Shown: piece by piece, positions 16,705 to 27,200 of the stretch
Layout of the letters: every line of letters starts with the position of its first letter
How positions within the stretch are numbered: the first letter of the stretch is position 1
DNA from: Saprospiraceae bacterium
GTDB taxonomy: Bacteria; Bacteroidota; Bacteroidia; Chitinophagales; Saprospiraceae
Direction of reading: 5' to 3'
Assembly (NCBI GenBank): GCA_020629515.1
Contig: JAHDDE010000006.1
Location: forward strand, 53,404 to 117,403
Length of the DNA: 64,000 nucleotides
Position numbers and translations under genes: made by a program
Notes under the pieces: model-generated
The model's database searches: none
What the model was told of the DNA's origin: nothing
Seen by the model: only the letters and a program-made list of their open reading frames with translations

Positions 16705-18555
16705 CTAATGAGCGTCTTCTGCTAATTCTTTTTCGGATAATGGTACTATTTGAGGGATGAAATCCTGACCATCTTTACCATAATCATAAGCCCATCTGTG
16801 TACTGTTGGTATTTTACCTGGCCAATTACCATGGCCAGCCTTGATAGGGGTTGTCCATTCTAATGTAGTTGCCAACCACGGGTTTTTAGTAGTCATTTTT
16901 CTACCATTGTTGATTGACCAAATGAAATTAATCACAAATAATATTTGAGCGGCGAATGTTATAATAGCTGCGATCGTGATAAACTCATTCATTGTAGAAA
17001 ATTGACCGAATGCTTCGAAACTATCGAATCTATAATATCGTCTCGGTACACCAGCCATACCTAAGTAATGCATTGGCCAAAATATCGCATAAGCGCCTAT
17101 CATAGTCATCCAGAAATGAATTCTCCCTAAAGTTTCATTCATGAAGCGCCCAAACATTCTCGGAAACCAGTGATAAACCCCAGCGAACATACCGAAGAAA
17201 GCCGCAATTCCCATTACAATGTGAAAGTGTGCCACAACAAAGTAGGTGTCATGAAGCTGTATATCGATTGCTGAATTACCTAAAAATATCCCTGTAAGAC
17301 CACCTGATATGAACATAGATACGAAACCAATAGCAAATAGCATTGGGCTATTCAGCCTTATGTTCCCACCCCACAAGGTAGTTATCCAATTAAAGACTTT
17401 GACCGCAGATGGCACAGCGATAATTAAGGTAAATATCACAAAGAAATTACTTATGAATGGATTCACACCTGACATAAACATGTGGTGTGCCCAAACTATA
17501 AATGATAAAAAAGCAATCGCCAAAATGGAATAAACCATAGCCTTGTAACCAAATATTGGTTTACGAGCATGTACAGATAATACCTCCGAAACAATACCCA
17601 TGGCAGGTAATATTATAATATAAACCTCAGGATGACCTAAGAACCAGAATAAGTGTTGATATAAAACTGGGCTACCTCCAACATAATCAAGAGCTTGTCC
17701 ATTTATAAAAATTTCACTTAAGTAAAAACTTGTACCTAATGATCTATCAGCAATAAGTAAGAAGAAACCAGACACTAATACTGGAAATGATAACAATCCT
17801 ATTATTGCAGTGACGAAAAATGCCCAAATGGTTAATGGCATTCTCCATAGACTCATACCTTTTGTTCTGAGATTCAGTACGGTTGTAATGTAATTGATCC
17901 CTCCTAACAAAACAGATACAACGAATAGTGTTAGACTAACCAACCATAAGGTCATTCCTGCTCCAGAACCTGAAGAGGCTTGTGGTAACGCACTCAAAGG
18001 AGGATAAGCCACCCAACCGCCAGAAAAAGGACCTGTTGAAAGAAACAATGAGAAAAACATCACCACACCGGCTAAAAAGAAAAACCAATATGACATCATA
18101 TTTAACAATGGAGAGGCCATATCACGAGCGCCTAATTGAAGTGGAATCAATAAATTACTAAAAGTTCCACTCAGACCAGCCGTAAGTACGAAGAATACGA
18201 TGATCGTCCCATGCATGGTTACCAAAGCATAATAAAATTGGGGGTCCAATGTACCAACACCCGTTTCTTCATTCATCATTATCCATCTACCCAACATAGG
18301 TTTCAACCATGCCAAGCTCTCATCTGGAAATCCTAACTGAAGACGAAATATAATAGACATCCCAGCTCCAATAATGGCCCAAAACATTCCTGTAAACAAA
18401 AATTGTCTGGCTATAATTTTATGATCTAAACTAAAGATGTACTTAAAAATAAAGCTCGACTTATACTTGTCTTCATGATGATGCTCATGGAAATGGTCGT
18501 CATAACCTTGCTCTTCAATTAATGCTTCCTCATTAAAAGTTCTTACCTCTGACAT
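16705..18555 (-). CDS. coxA: Cytochrome c oxidase subunit I
   Basis: The 616-residue heme-copper oxidase core subunit has twelve TM helices. Visible ligands and channel residues include the low-spin heme His in MHGTIIVFF, the CuB/cross-link motif FWFLGHPEVYIIILP, the CuB His pair in WAHHMFMSG and the heme a3/a pair in HDTYFVVAHFH. It reduces O2 to water and pumps protons. The cytoplasmic N-terminus carries a cluster of histidines (DDHFHEHHHEDKY, residues about 20-32). It is preceded by coxB with a 10-bp gap. Confidence 0.97.
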   Translation of the reverse strand: MSEVRTFNEEALIEEQGYDDHFHEHHHEDKYKSSFIFKYIFSLDHKIIARQFLFTGMFWAIIGAGMSIIFRLQLGFPDESLAWLKPMLGRWIMMNEETGVGTLDPQFYYALVTMHGTIIVFFVLTAGLSGTFSNLLIPLQLGARDMASPLLNMMSYWFFFLAGVVMFFSLFLSTGPFSGGWVAYPPLSALPQASSGSGAGMTLWLVSLTLFVVSVLLGGINYITTVLNLRTKGMSLWRMPLTIWAFFVTAIIGLLSFPVLVSGFFLLIADRSLGTSFYLSEIFINGQALDYVGGSPVLYQHLFWFLGHPEVYIIILPAMGIVSEVLSVHARKPIFGYKAMVYSILAIAFLSFIVWAHHMFMSGVNPFISNFFVIFTLIIAVPSAVKVFNWITTLWGGNIRLNSPMLFAIGFVSMFISGGLTGIFLGNSAIDIQLHDTYFVVAHFHIVMGIAAFFGMFAGVYHWFPRMFGRFMNETLGRIHFWMTMIGAYAIFWPMHYLGMAGVPRRYYRFDSFEAFGQFSTMNEFITIAAIITFAAQILFVINFIWSINNGRKMTTKNPWLATTLEWTTPIKAGHGNWPGKIPTVHRWAYDYGKDGQDFIPQIVPLSEKELAEDAH

Positions 18556-18565
18556 TTTCAGAATT

Positions 18566-20071
18566 TTAAAGATTTTGAGAAATAATTTTCATTTCAATTC
18601 GACGATTTGCTTGTCGTCCTTCTACAGTATCATTGGTGTCAGCGGGCTGACTTTGACCATATCCAACAGCTCTTAATCTATTCGAACCAATACCTTTATT
18701 CACTAAGTAGTTAATGACGGCATTTGCTCTTTCTCGTGACAATATAAGATTGGCGTTAGCATCACCAGTATTATCCGTATGTCCTGAGATTTCAATAGAA
18801 ACGTCGCTATATTCTTTCAAAATTTTTGAAATATTCTCTAATTCATACTTGGATCTTTCTCTTAATTCAGCAGAACCCGTATTAAAGAAAACATTTGTAA
18901 GATTTATTGAAATATCAGAAGGATTATCCTCAATTAATGCCGCTTCAAATTCGCTTAGTAATTCTTTTGAACGAGCATTAATTTCATAATCCAATAGTTC
19001 CCCTTTGAAAGGATCTAAATCTGTATTTCTAATATTCTGCACATAGTAGCTGCTTTGTGCATTAAACCATTCGTCATATTCTTCCTGACTTACCACTTTC
19101 ACTATTCTCCTCATAGAATAGTGCCCTTTTCCACAAAGTTCCGCACATGCCAATTCATAATCAAACATTTCCCACCTTTGCGGGCCATTCGGATCTTCTG
19201 GGTCAAAAGGAACTTGCCATTCTGGATATTTACTCAATTCTTCTCGATATTCCTCCGTAGTTTTGGTCGGTGTGAACACGAAATAGGTAGGTAATCCTGG
19301 TATAGCATCCATTTTAAGCCTAAAATGTGGTAGGTAGAAATTATGTAACACATCCTTAGCTGTGATCCGAACTCGAACTTTTTGATTTACTGGTAGGTAT
19401 ATATCTGTTGCGTGAAAATCATCTATATTTTTCTTGTCAGTCCAGTCTTGTCCTAATGGATTATTTCCACCATTAATGAGACGGAAATTTTTTGTACCCA
19501 ATTTACCATCTGGACCAGGGTAACGTATCTCCCACAAAAACTGAGAACCAGTAGCTTCGAATTCTAAAACTTCCTCCTGAGGATCTACATCAGGCATTAC
19601 TTCATTCCAAACTACTAAACCATTAGTCACTAAATAAACCATTACTAATGCTGGAACAATAGTCCAAATCGCCTCAAGCTTATTATCATGAGAGAAAAAC
19701 TTTCCTACTCGTCCCTCTTGTCTTCTATATTTATATGTAAACCAAAACAAAGCAATGTGGGTAAGAATAAAAACAATCCCAGTAAAAAATAAGGTAACAT
19801 TAAAAAGACTATCGATATCTCCTCCGTGAGCACTTGCCGCTTCATGAGGACCATAACCTAACATTGAATTTTTATAATACCAAGCAGAAGCAACACAGTA
19901 AACTAAAAATACCACACAAAACACCATTAGCCATTTGGCTTGGCTATTGGTGATATTTCTATTCACCGTCTCTTCTCCTCTTATTTTTGCCGTAAGATCA
20001 GTAACCTTACCAATCTGTACAACAACAACTCCAAAAAGAAATATAATTCCGACTATAAGTATGCCGATCAT
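18566..20071 (-). CDS. coxB: Cytochrome c oxidase subunit II with C-terminal OmpA-like peptidoglycan-binding domain
   Basis: The 501-residue protein has four hydrophobic segments (about 2-20, 47-65, 90-112, 135-155), two more than canonical subunit II. A periplasmic CuA domain follows with His243, Cys309, Cys313, His317 and Met320 (CAELCGKGHYSM), so the copper site is complete. After a linker (about 335-385) comes a full OmpA/MotB domain (about 388-500): VFFNTGSAELRE, ISGHTDNTGDANAN, LSRERANAV and RQANRRIEMKI. Asp433 and Arg448 have the 15-residue spacing of the diaminopimelate-binding pair. One uninterrupted frame contains both parts. The domain would face the periplasm and could anchor the oxidase to the cell wall. 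Confidence 0.95.
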   Translation of the reverse strand: MIGILIVGIIFLFGVVVVQIGKVTDLTAKIRGEETVNRNITNSQAKWLMVFCVVFLVYCVASAWYYKNSMLGYGPHEAASAHGGDIDSLFNVTLFFTGIVFILTHIALFWFTYKYRRQEGRVGKFFSHDNKLEAIWTIVPALVMVYLVTNGLVVWNEVMPDVDPQEEVLEFEATGSQFLWEIRYPGPDGKLGTKNFRLINGGNNPLGQDWTDKKNIDDFHATDIYLPVNQKVRVRITAKDVLHNFYLPHFRLKMDAIPGLPTYFVFTPTKTTEEYREELSKYPEWQVPFDPEDPNGPQRWEMFDYELACAELCGKGHYSMRRIVKVVSQEEYDEWFNAQSSYYVQNIRNTDLDPFKGELLDYEINARSKELLSEFEAALIEDNPSDISINLTNVFFNTGSAELRERSKYELENISKILKEYSDVSIEISGHTDNTGDANANLILSRERANAVINYLVNKGIGSNRLRAVGYGQSQPADTNDTVEGRQANRRIEMKIISQNL

Positions 20072-20080
20072 AATTAATTT

Positions 20081-21415
20081 TTATACGTGATGATGTAAAC
20101 TTTCAGATAAATATGGATCATTCTTTGGTACCAACTGAGACTTTCCTAATGTCGTAAAAAAGAAGTAAAGAAAAGCACATAAAAAGCCAATCATAGTACC
20201 AATTTCTATAAACCCAGGTAATGAAAAACCAGCTTCGAAAGTTGAAGCATGAGCAGCTGCATGATGTCCGGCCTCTGCCACGTGACTTACAACTTCAGCA
20301 GCGTGATCAGAAGCACCATGTCCATCTGGAGGCATATGCCCAGATCCATGACCTCCGTGATCTCCCGATAATTCATGCGCCGTATGCAGAGCACCAGGCT
20401 TAATCATTAAGAAGAAATCTAACCAATGACCGAATATGACTATAATACCCACAAAAATTAAAGTTCCAAATTTTCTTTTAGTATCATTTCTCATTAGAAT
20501 GAAAAACGGAAGTAAAAAGTTTATTATTAAATTGGCGTAAAACAGGACTGGATATTGGTCTAACCTAGTTTTGAAATATACCGTTTCTTCTCCAACATTG
20601 GCATACCATATTAGCATGTATTGAGAGAACCATAAATAAGTCCAAAAAATACTAAAAGCAAACATAAATTTGCCTAGGTCATGAAAATGCTCCAAGCTGA
20701 CATTAGGATAATAACCTTTCGACTTTAAGAAGATTAAAATCAAAATTGTCATTGCTATCATGGAGACAAAAAGACTCGCACCAGAATACCAAGCAAACAT
20801 AGTACTATACCAATGCGCATCTATGGACATCACCCATTGCCATATAACCAGGCATAGTGAAAATCCAGCAATTGGTAGGAAAGTAGCTGTCCACCATCGA
20901 TTCTTAAAATGCAATTTGTAACTCTTATCATTTTCTTTGTCTTCTGCGATGCTTGTTTGTCTGATTTTGTACGCAAAAAAGAACCATACAGCAATCATAA
21001 CTATACTTACGATATACCAGAAATTATTTAAGAAAGATGACTTATGTTGAAGAATTTTGTCGTTCTCTACTGAGCCTGAGTCAGCCCAATGGTATAAATG
21101 GTGTATGTCAAAAACAGTTCCTAAAGCAATAATACCCATAAGTACCAAACCAATCATTAAGAACATCGACATTGATTCCCATACTCTCTTAAATACAATA
21201 TGCCAACCACCCCATGCAGTTGTGCATACAGAATAGAAAAATACTGCCATCAATGATATACCAGTAAAGAATACTGAATTATGGAGAAAGTTAGTCCAAA
21301 ACCTTGTGTGATTAGGGTCATCACCAAACCACGAAAGTGCCAAACATACTAACCCTACTACTATACCGCTCAATAGTAGAACTCTCTGTTTATTTGAAAT
21401 TACATATGTTGCCAT
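20081..21415 (-). CDS. actF: Alternative complex III subunit ActF (NrfD-like quinol-binding membrane subunit)
   Basis: The 444-residue protein has about ten TM helices and the pattern of the second NrfD-like subunit of alternative complex III (WQWVMSIDAHWYSTMFAWY, FWTYLWFSQYMLIWYANV). It sits last in the act gene order, 10 bp before coxB. A hydrophilic insertion between the last TM helices (about residues 345-400) is extremely histidine- and glycine-rich (HGGHGSGHMPPDGHG), and the C-terminus ends HHHV. The complex oxidises quinol and passes electrons to a c-type cytochrome or directly to the oxidase. Confidence 0.93.
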   Translation of the reverse strand: MATYVISNKQRVLLLSGIVVGLVCLALSWFGDDPNHTRFWTNFLHNSVFFTGISLMAVFFYSVCTTAWGGWHIVFKRVWESMSMFLMIGLVLMGIIALGTVFDIHHLYHWADSGSVENDKILQHKSSFLNNFWYIVSIVMIAVWFFFAYKIRQTSIAEDKENDKSYKLHFKNRWWTATFLPIAGFSLCLVIWQWVMSIDAHWYSTMFAWYSGASLFVSMIAMTILILIFLKSKGYYPNVSLEHFHDLGKFMFAFSIFWTYLWFSQYMLIWYANVGEETVYFKTRLDQYPVLFYANLIINFLLPFFILMRNDTKRKFGTLIFVGIIVIFGHWLDFFLMIKPGALHTAHELSGDHGGHGSGHMPPDGHGASDHAAEVVSHVAEAGHHAAAHASTFEAGFSLPGFIEIGTMIGFLCAFLYFFFTTLGKSQLVPKNDPYLSESLHHHV

Positions 21416-21434
21416 ATTCTATTTTACTTTATAA

Positions 21435-22208
21435 TTAATGATGTGATGAATCATGAGAATGATCATCATGATGATCATCACTCGTATGGCTTCCTACTTC
21501 CTCGTCTGCTGCCTCTACAACTGCATAACCAGCAGGAACATCTATATCATTAAGCGTGTTAATTTCTTGATTATAAGTTAGTTTAAGCTCTTTGGCTTGT
21601 AGAGCTCTTATGTAATGAATGACTTGCCATCTTTCCTCATAAGAAAGCTTGTCTTTATAAGCACCCATTAAATTTTTTCCGTGCATTATGGCATGATAAT
21701 ATCTACCATTACTAGCGTCTAAAAATTCTTGCAATAAAAAGTTAGCTGGCTGCACAGGATATGGGCTTCCATCTCTAACTAAATAGCCAGCTCCATCACC
21801 CTTTTCTCCATGACAGATACCGCAGTAGACGTTATACAACTCTTTAGCACTCTCTAATCCATGGTCAGTTATAGGAAATGGATTTTTAATTATTTCAGCA
21901 GTTGCTCTTTCTCTTTCAGAGTCGCTATCCCCGTAGTGATAGGCTCTTTGTCCTTCACCACTTCCTCTTGCAATAGTACCTTCAACAGGAAGTTTTGGCT
22001 TAGCATATTCGTAATACTCATCTTCACTGCCCCAAGTATTTTGATAATAATAATTATAATAGTTTGCCTCGTAGGCTATACTATGAGCCATATCTGGCAT
22101 ATATTCACTACCCGTCACATCCTTGCCAGGTTGTTGACAAGCAAATAACAATACCATAGAAAAGTAAAGTATAATGTGCTTAAAATTCATTGTTAATCTT
22201 TTCATCAA
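21435..22208 (-). CDS. actE: Alternative complex III subunit ActE (monoheme cytochrome c lipoprotein)
   Basis: The 257-residue protein has a lipoprotein signal with lipobox LLFACQQ (Cys24) and a class I cytochrome c domain with heme motif CGICH at 129-133, followed by GEKGDGAGYLV and a HGKNLMGAYKDKLSYEERW Met-ligand region. The C-terminal tail is rich in His and Asp (SDDHHDDHSHDSSHH). In alternative complex III this subunit holds one heme c and is membrane-anchored through lipidated cysteine. It follows actD by 3 bp. Confidence 0.94.
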   Translation of the reverse strand: MMKRLTMNFKHIILYFSMVLLFACQQPGKDVTGSEYMPDMAHSIAYEANYYNYYYQNTWGSEDEYYEYAKPKLPVEGTIARGSGEGQRAYHYGDSDSERERATAEIIKNPFPITDHGLESAKELYNVYCGICHGEKGDGAGYLVRDGSPYPVQPANFLLQEFLDASNGRYYHAIMHGKNLMGAYKDKLSYEERWQVIHYIRALQAKELKLTYNQEINTLNDIDVPAGYAVVEAADEEVGSHTSDDHHDDHSHDSSHH

Positions 22209-22211
22209 TCT

Positions 22212-22733
22212 CTAAATAACTTTATTAGAAATTTCGGTAGCACCCGTACCTTTTAAAAAAGCCTCCGCCTTTTCTGCACTCACCGAATGAGTATCAAAAG
22301 CCAAACAAAATTTATCATCCGTAATTCTATCGTGTAAAACAGGATTAGATACACCTGGTCCCATTCCACAAACCGTATAAAATGTTACCACCATACCTAT
22401 AGAAGCGAACAATACTGTCAACTCAAAAGTAATTGGAATAAATGCTGGCACAGACCAATATGGCTTACCTCCGAATATGATAGGCCAGTCTTGTGTAAAA
22501 ATCCAAGTCATACCTAAAAACGCAGTCAAAGTCCCTATAGCTCCATATATGAATCCTGCAATATGAAGACGAGACTCCTCCAAACCTAATATTGGATCTA
22601 ATCCATGAACAGGAAATGGAGTATATACATCGTATATATCTAGATGATCTTTATTGGCCATTTTGATTGCATCCATGAGATTTGTCTCATCATCATACAA
22701 TCCGAAAACTACTTCTCTATTATGCATTCCCAT
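22212..22733 (-). CDS. actD: Alternative complex III subunit ActD (DUF3341)
   Basis: The 173-residue protein belongs to DUF3341. It has a soluble N-terminal ferredoxin-like part (FGLYDDETNLMDAIKMANKD, VYTPFPVHGLD) and two TM helices (about 58-80 and 95-120) around GGKPYWSVPAFIPITFELTV. In solved alternative complex III it is a peripheral membrane subunit. It is packed between actC (2 bp) and actE (3 bp), which shows tight co-expression. Confidence 0.94.
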   Translation of the reverse strand: MGMHNREVVFGLYDDETNLMDAIKMANKDHLDIYDVYTPFPVHGLDPILGLEESRLHIAGFIYGAIGTLTAFLGMTWIFTQDWPIIFGGKPYWSVPAFIPITFELTVLFASIGMVVTFYTVCGMGPGVSNPVLHDRITDDKFCLAFDTHSVSAEKAEAFLKGTGATEISNKVI

Positions 22734-22735
22734 AA

Positions 22736-24199
22736 TTAATGACTTTCTGAATGAGCATGATGCGTATCGTAGACTTTACCTTCTGCTACTGCAGTATGAT
22801 AATCTGATACCACATCATGGTGATGTTTTGAATTAGGCTCCAAATATTGGTCTCCCGATGACTTAAGTATTGACTTAATCTCAGCTACTGCAACTACAGG
22901 AGCAACACGAGTAAATAATAGATAAAGCACCCCAAAGAATCCAATGGATCCTATAAAAATTCCTATTTCTACCCAAGTAGGAACATAATATGACCAACTT
23001 GATGGTAAATAATCTCTTGCTAATGTGGTGGCTATGATTACGAATCGCTCAAACCACATACCAATATTTATGAAGATCGACATAAAAAACGTGACCCAAA
23101 TATTTCTTCTTAATCTTTCAGACCAAAACAATTGTGGTGATATCACATTGCAAAACATCATACCAAAATAAGACCAATAATATGGTCCTACTGCCCTATT
23201 AAAGAAAGCAAACTGCTCATATATATATCCAGAGTACCACGCTATAAATAGCTCAGTTAAATAAGCCACGCCTACAATGGTCCCCGTAACTAATATTACC
23301 TTATTCATTGATTCTATATGACCGATGGTAATATATTCTTGAAGGTTCAATAATCTTCTTGTAATCAACATTAATGTTTGTACCATAGCGAATCCAGAGA
23401 AAACTGCTCCTGCTACGAAATACGGGGGAAATATAGTTGTATGCCATCCTGGAATAACCGACGTGGCAAAATCAAAACTTACTATAGTGTGTACTGACAA
23501 TACTAATGGCGTAGCTAAGCCTGCAAGGACTAAAGATAATGCCTCCCATCTCTGCCAATGCTTAGCTGAACCTGTCCATCCAAAAGATAGAAAACCATAT
23601 ACTCTTTTTCTTATACCTGATGCTCTATCTCTCATAGTCGCAAAATCAGGTACTAAACCTGTATACCAAAATAGTACCGATACAGTGAAATAAGTACTTA
23701 TCGCGAATACGTCCCATAAAAGCGGCGAATTAAAATTTGGCCACAGTGAACCTCTCGTATTAGGGTAAGGAAATATAAAAATTGCTAACCATATCCTACC
23801 CATATGTATGAGTGGATACAAACCAGCACACATCACGGCAAAGATTGTCATCGCTTCAGCTGCTCTATTTACTCCAGTACGCCACTTTTGTCTAAATAGT
23901 AATAATATCGCTGAAATCAAAGTACCGGCGTGACCAATACCAATCCACCAAACAAAGTTGGTGATATCCCAACCCCATCCTATAGTTCGGTTCAAATCCC
24001 AAGTACCTATCCCATGCCATATAGTCCAAATTATACAAAAGACCATGACACCTGCCAGTAAAGCAGAAATACCAAATATAATGAACCACTCTTTGCCAGG
24101 GGCTCTCTCAGTTGGACTGATCAAGTCTTCTGTAATGTCATGATATGACTTACTTCCTTGTACTAATGGTTCTCGTAATGGACTAACTGTTGCACTCAT
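22736..24199 (-). CDS. actC: Alternative complex III subunit ActC (NrfD-like quinol-binding membrane subunit)
   Basis: The 487-residue polytopic protein has about ten TM helices, the NrfD/PsrC fold and typical segments (TNFVWWIGIGHAGTLISAIL, HTIVSFDFATSVIPGWHTTIFPPYFVAGAVFSG). It is the main quinol-oxidising membrane subunit, docking on ActB. The cytoplasmic or periplasmic C-terminal tail ends in histidine-rich sequence (HHHDVVSDYH and THHAHSESH). It is 24 bp from actB and 2 bp from actD. Confidence 0.95.
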   Translation of the reverse strand: MSATVSPLREPLVQGSKSYHDITEDLISPTERAPGKEWFIIFGISALLAGVMVFCIIWTIWHGIGTWDLNRTIGWGWDITNFVWWIGIGHAGTLISAILLLFRQKWRTGVNRAAEAMTIFAVMCAGLYPLIHMGRIWLAIFIFPYPNTRGSLWPNFNSPLLWDVFAISTYFTVSVLFWYTGLVPDFATMRDRASGIRKRVYGFLSFGWTGSAKHWQRWEALSLVLAGLATPLVLSVHTIVSFDFATSVIPGWHTTIFPPYFVAGAVFSGFAMVQTLMLITRRLLNLQEYITIGHIESMNKVILVTGTIVGVAYLTELFIAWYSGYIYEQFAFFNRAVGPYYWSYFGMMFCNVISPQLFWSERLRRNIWVTFFMSIFINIGMWFERFVIIATTLARDYLPSSWSYYVPTWVEIGIFIGSIGFFGVLYLLFTRVAPVVAVAEIKSILKSSGDQYLEPNSKHHHDVVSDYHTAVAEGKVYDTHHAHSESH

Positions 24200-24223
24200 T
24201 TGGCCAACTATTATTTATAATTA

Positions 24224-27200
24224 TTATGCTTCTAATGATTTATCTCTGTTATTCACTTTCATAGTATAAGTAACAGATGATCTAACATTAATTTCTTCTA
24301 AAACAATCATATTCAACGGTGACTCCAATTTATCATGGAAATCCCCTGACTTCATATTCGTATCACCGAAGGTCAATGCTCCTGTAGGACAGGCAGATTG
24401 ACAAGCGGATTTGATATCTCCATCTCTCAACTTACGGCCTTCTTTCTTAGCGGTAAGTTTACCTTCTTGAATTTTCTGTACGCAGAAACTACACTTCTCG
24501 ATTACTCCTCTTGATCTAACGGTTACATCCGGATTTAACACCATCCTTGTCAGATTATCAGCTCCGAAAGGTAATGCCTCTCCATTCACATCAACTTGGT
24601 TCGCTGGGAACAAATCAGCCGTAGTATAATCCAACCAGTTAAATCTTCTTACTTTATATGGACAGTTATTAGCACAGTATCTTGTACCGATACATCTGTT
24701 ATAGGTCATTTGATTTAATCCTTCAGAACTATGGTTAGTTGCGTTAACTGGACACACATTCTCACATGGTGCATTATCACAATGCTGACACATCATAGGC
24801 TGATAAACCACATTAGGGTTTTCAACATCGCCATAGTAGTACCTGTCTATTCGCAGCCATGCCATTTCTTGATGTCTTGACACTTGTTTTTTACCAACGA
24901 CAGGAACATTATTTTCTGCCATACAAGCAACTGTACAAGCTCCACACCCCGTACAAGCATTTAAGTCCACATGTAATCCCCAATGATGACCAACCTCGTA
25001 CTTCTCTTTACGATATGCATCATAAGGGTATAGGGTTTCCGCATTAAGTCCTTGGTGATGCTCTCTTTCATGCTTTAAGTCTTCAGTGGCTTGCTTGATA
25101 TTATCAACATGAGCATTCCTAATGATAGATCTATCCGTTAGAGCTCCCTGAAATCCTGAGAAAACATTACCATAACCTGGAGCTAACGCTGCCTCATCAG
25201 CATTGAATTCATTTCCTTTTTTATCCTCAGCAGTAACTCCCATTGTATGGTGATACTGAACACTACTATAATATTGCTCCTTACCTGTCTTGCTTGACAA
25301 CTTTGCGTCTGTTGCATAATACTGTGCTCTGCCGCCTTTCATTGAAATTGAGGCATTCACGTCTGTTCCAATATTTTTGCCAGCATCCCCGACAATGTGT
25401 CTTCCATATCCTAAAGCAACTGACACAGTTCCCGGGGCTTGCCCGAATTGTTGAATTACTGGAAGAACATATGTCTTACCATCTACAGTAAGTTTGGCCA
25501 AATCGCCATCAGATAGATTATTTAATCCTTTGAACTTTTTGACTCCATCAAACCCAACCGGTACAGCTAAATAATTACCCCAAGTACATCTTGAAACTGG
25601 ATCAGGCATTTCTTGCAACCATGGGTTATTGGCGTAAACACCATTTCCAATCGTAATTGGCTCGATAAATTGAACCTCCAAATCAGCACCAGAACTTTTA
25701 GATATACCTCTTAAAGCTGCACTAACATCTCCTTTAAAACTACCTTCACTGCCTTTCACCTCATACGAAAAAACTCCATCATGAAGTGACTGATCCCAAA
25801 AACTTGAAAAGCTCAAATAATTATTCTGATGAGTGAAAGCGTTTTTAGCCCAAGCCGCTTTAACATACTCATAGTAAGGTTGATCTGAACTTATATCCGC
25901 TACTCCAGCCCATCTGATAATAGACTCTTCTCCTTGTCTTGTATTGAATAAGGCAGAAATTGTGGGTTGCACTAAAGAAATATGCCCTCTTTTTGCCTCT
26001 ACATCACCCCAACTTTCTAAATAGTGATGTATTGGTGCAACTATGTCACAAGTAGCAGTAGTATCATTAGCTTCATAAGCCAATGCAATGCCGTTAGCTC
26101 CTTCAAAGGCTTCTTTAATGCCTTCTATCCCAGAATATTCAAATACTGGATTACAATTATTAAGTATAACTGTATCAACTTTTCCTGATTTCAGATCAGA
26201 TACTAATTGTACTAAATCCGATTCATCACCTTGTCTTTGCAAAGAGGCACTATCAAAAGTCAAGGTCACTCCATAGTTACCTAAGGTAGAATTGATAGCA
26301 TTAATCAAGGTCTGTTCGGCAGGATTATTACTACCACTCACTACCAATGACTTTCCAGAATTGGCCTTTAATTGAGCAGCAAGATTATTAAGTGCTGCTT
26401 TTGTTTCTGTACTTAATGATGCATTTACGCTTTGTCCTGTTATGGCTCCATATAGATACGCTATCGACTCTCCTTGTTGAGAAGGCTTGATCAATATACG
26501 ATTATCCGCATTGGAACCTGTAGTAGACATTTGTGATTCTATCTGAACATGCTTAGACATTTTAGCATGCGATACGTCATTAATCACTCTATTTTTGGCG
26601 TATTGTCGGGCGTACTCAATTGGAGAAATCCATGTACCCAAGAAATCCGCATTAAATCCAACTATCATTTCAGCTTTATCAAAATGATAGTTTGGAATTA
26701 CTTTGTCACCAAACGAACTTTCATTAGCCTCTAAAATTGCTGATGCAGAAACTGGGTCATAAGTAACAACTTCAACGTTAGCATATTTAGCCTGTAAGTC
26801 CTTGATCGCACTTTTTGCACTTGGGCTCAATATAGTGTGCGTCACCACTCGAACTGATCGGGCAGAAGACAAAGTTTCTATAACTTTTTTATCCAATTGA
26901 TCCCAAGTCACTTCTTCGCCACCGATCGTAGGATTCTTTAACCTATTGACATCATATAAACTCAATACCGAAGCTTGCACTCTCGCTGAAGTACCACCTT
27001 TAGTCATAGTGCAAAGCTCGTTCCCTTCTATTTTGATCGGTCGACCCTCACGAGTTTTCACAAGTACTGCACAACTATCGCCACCATTTACAAATGTTGA
27101 TGCATAATATGTGGCTACACCAGGAACAATTTCTTCAGGTTTAACGACATAGGGTATAGCTCTCTTTACTGGAATATCACAGCCAGCAGCCATTGTAGCT

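Noticed and set aside
24859..25047. Open frames antisense to actB and other long genes
   Set aside because: They are shadows of strong coding regions, with atypical composition and no supporting start sites or family features.
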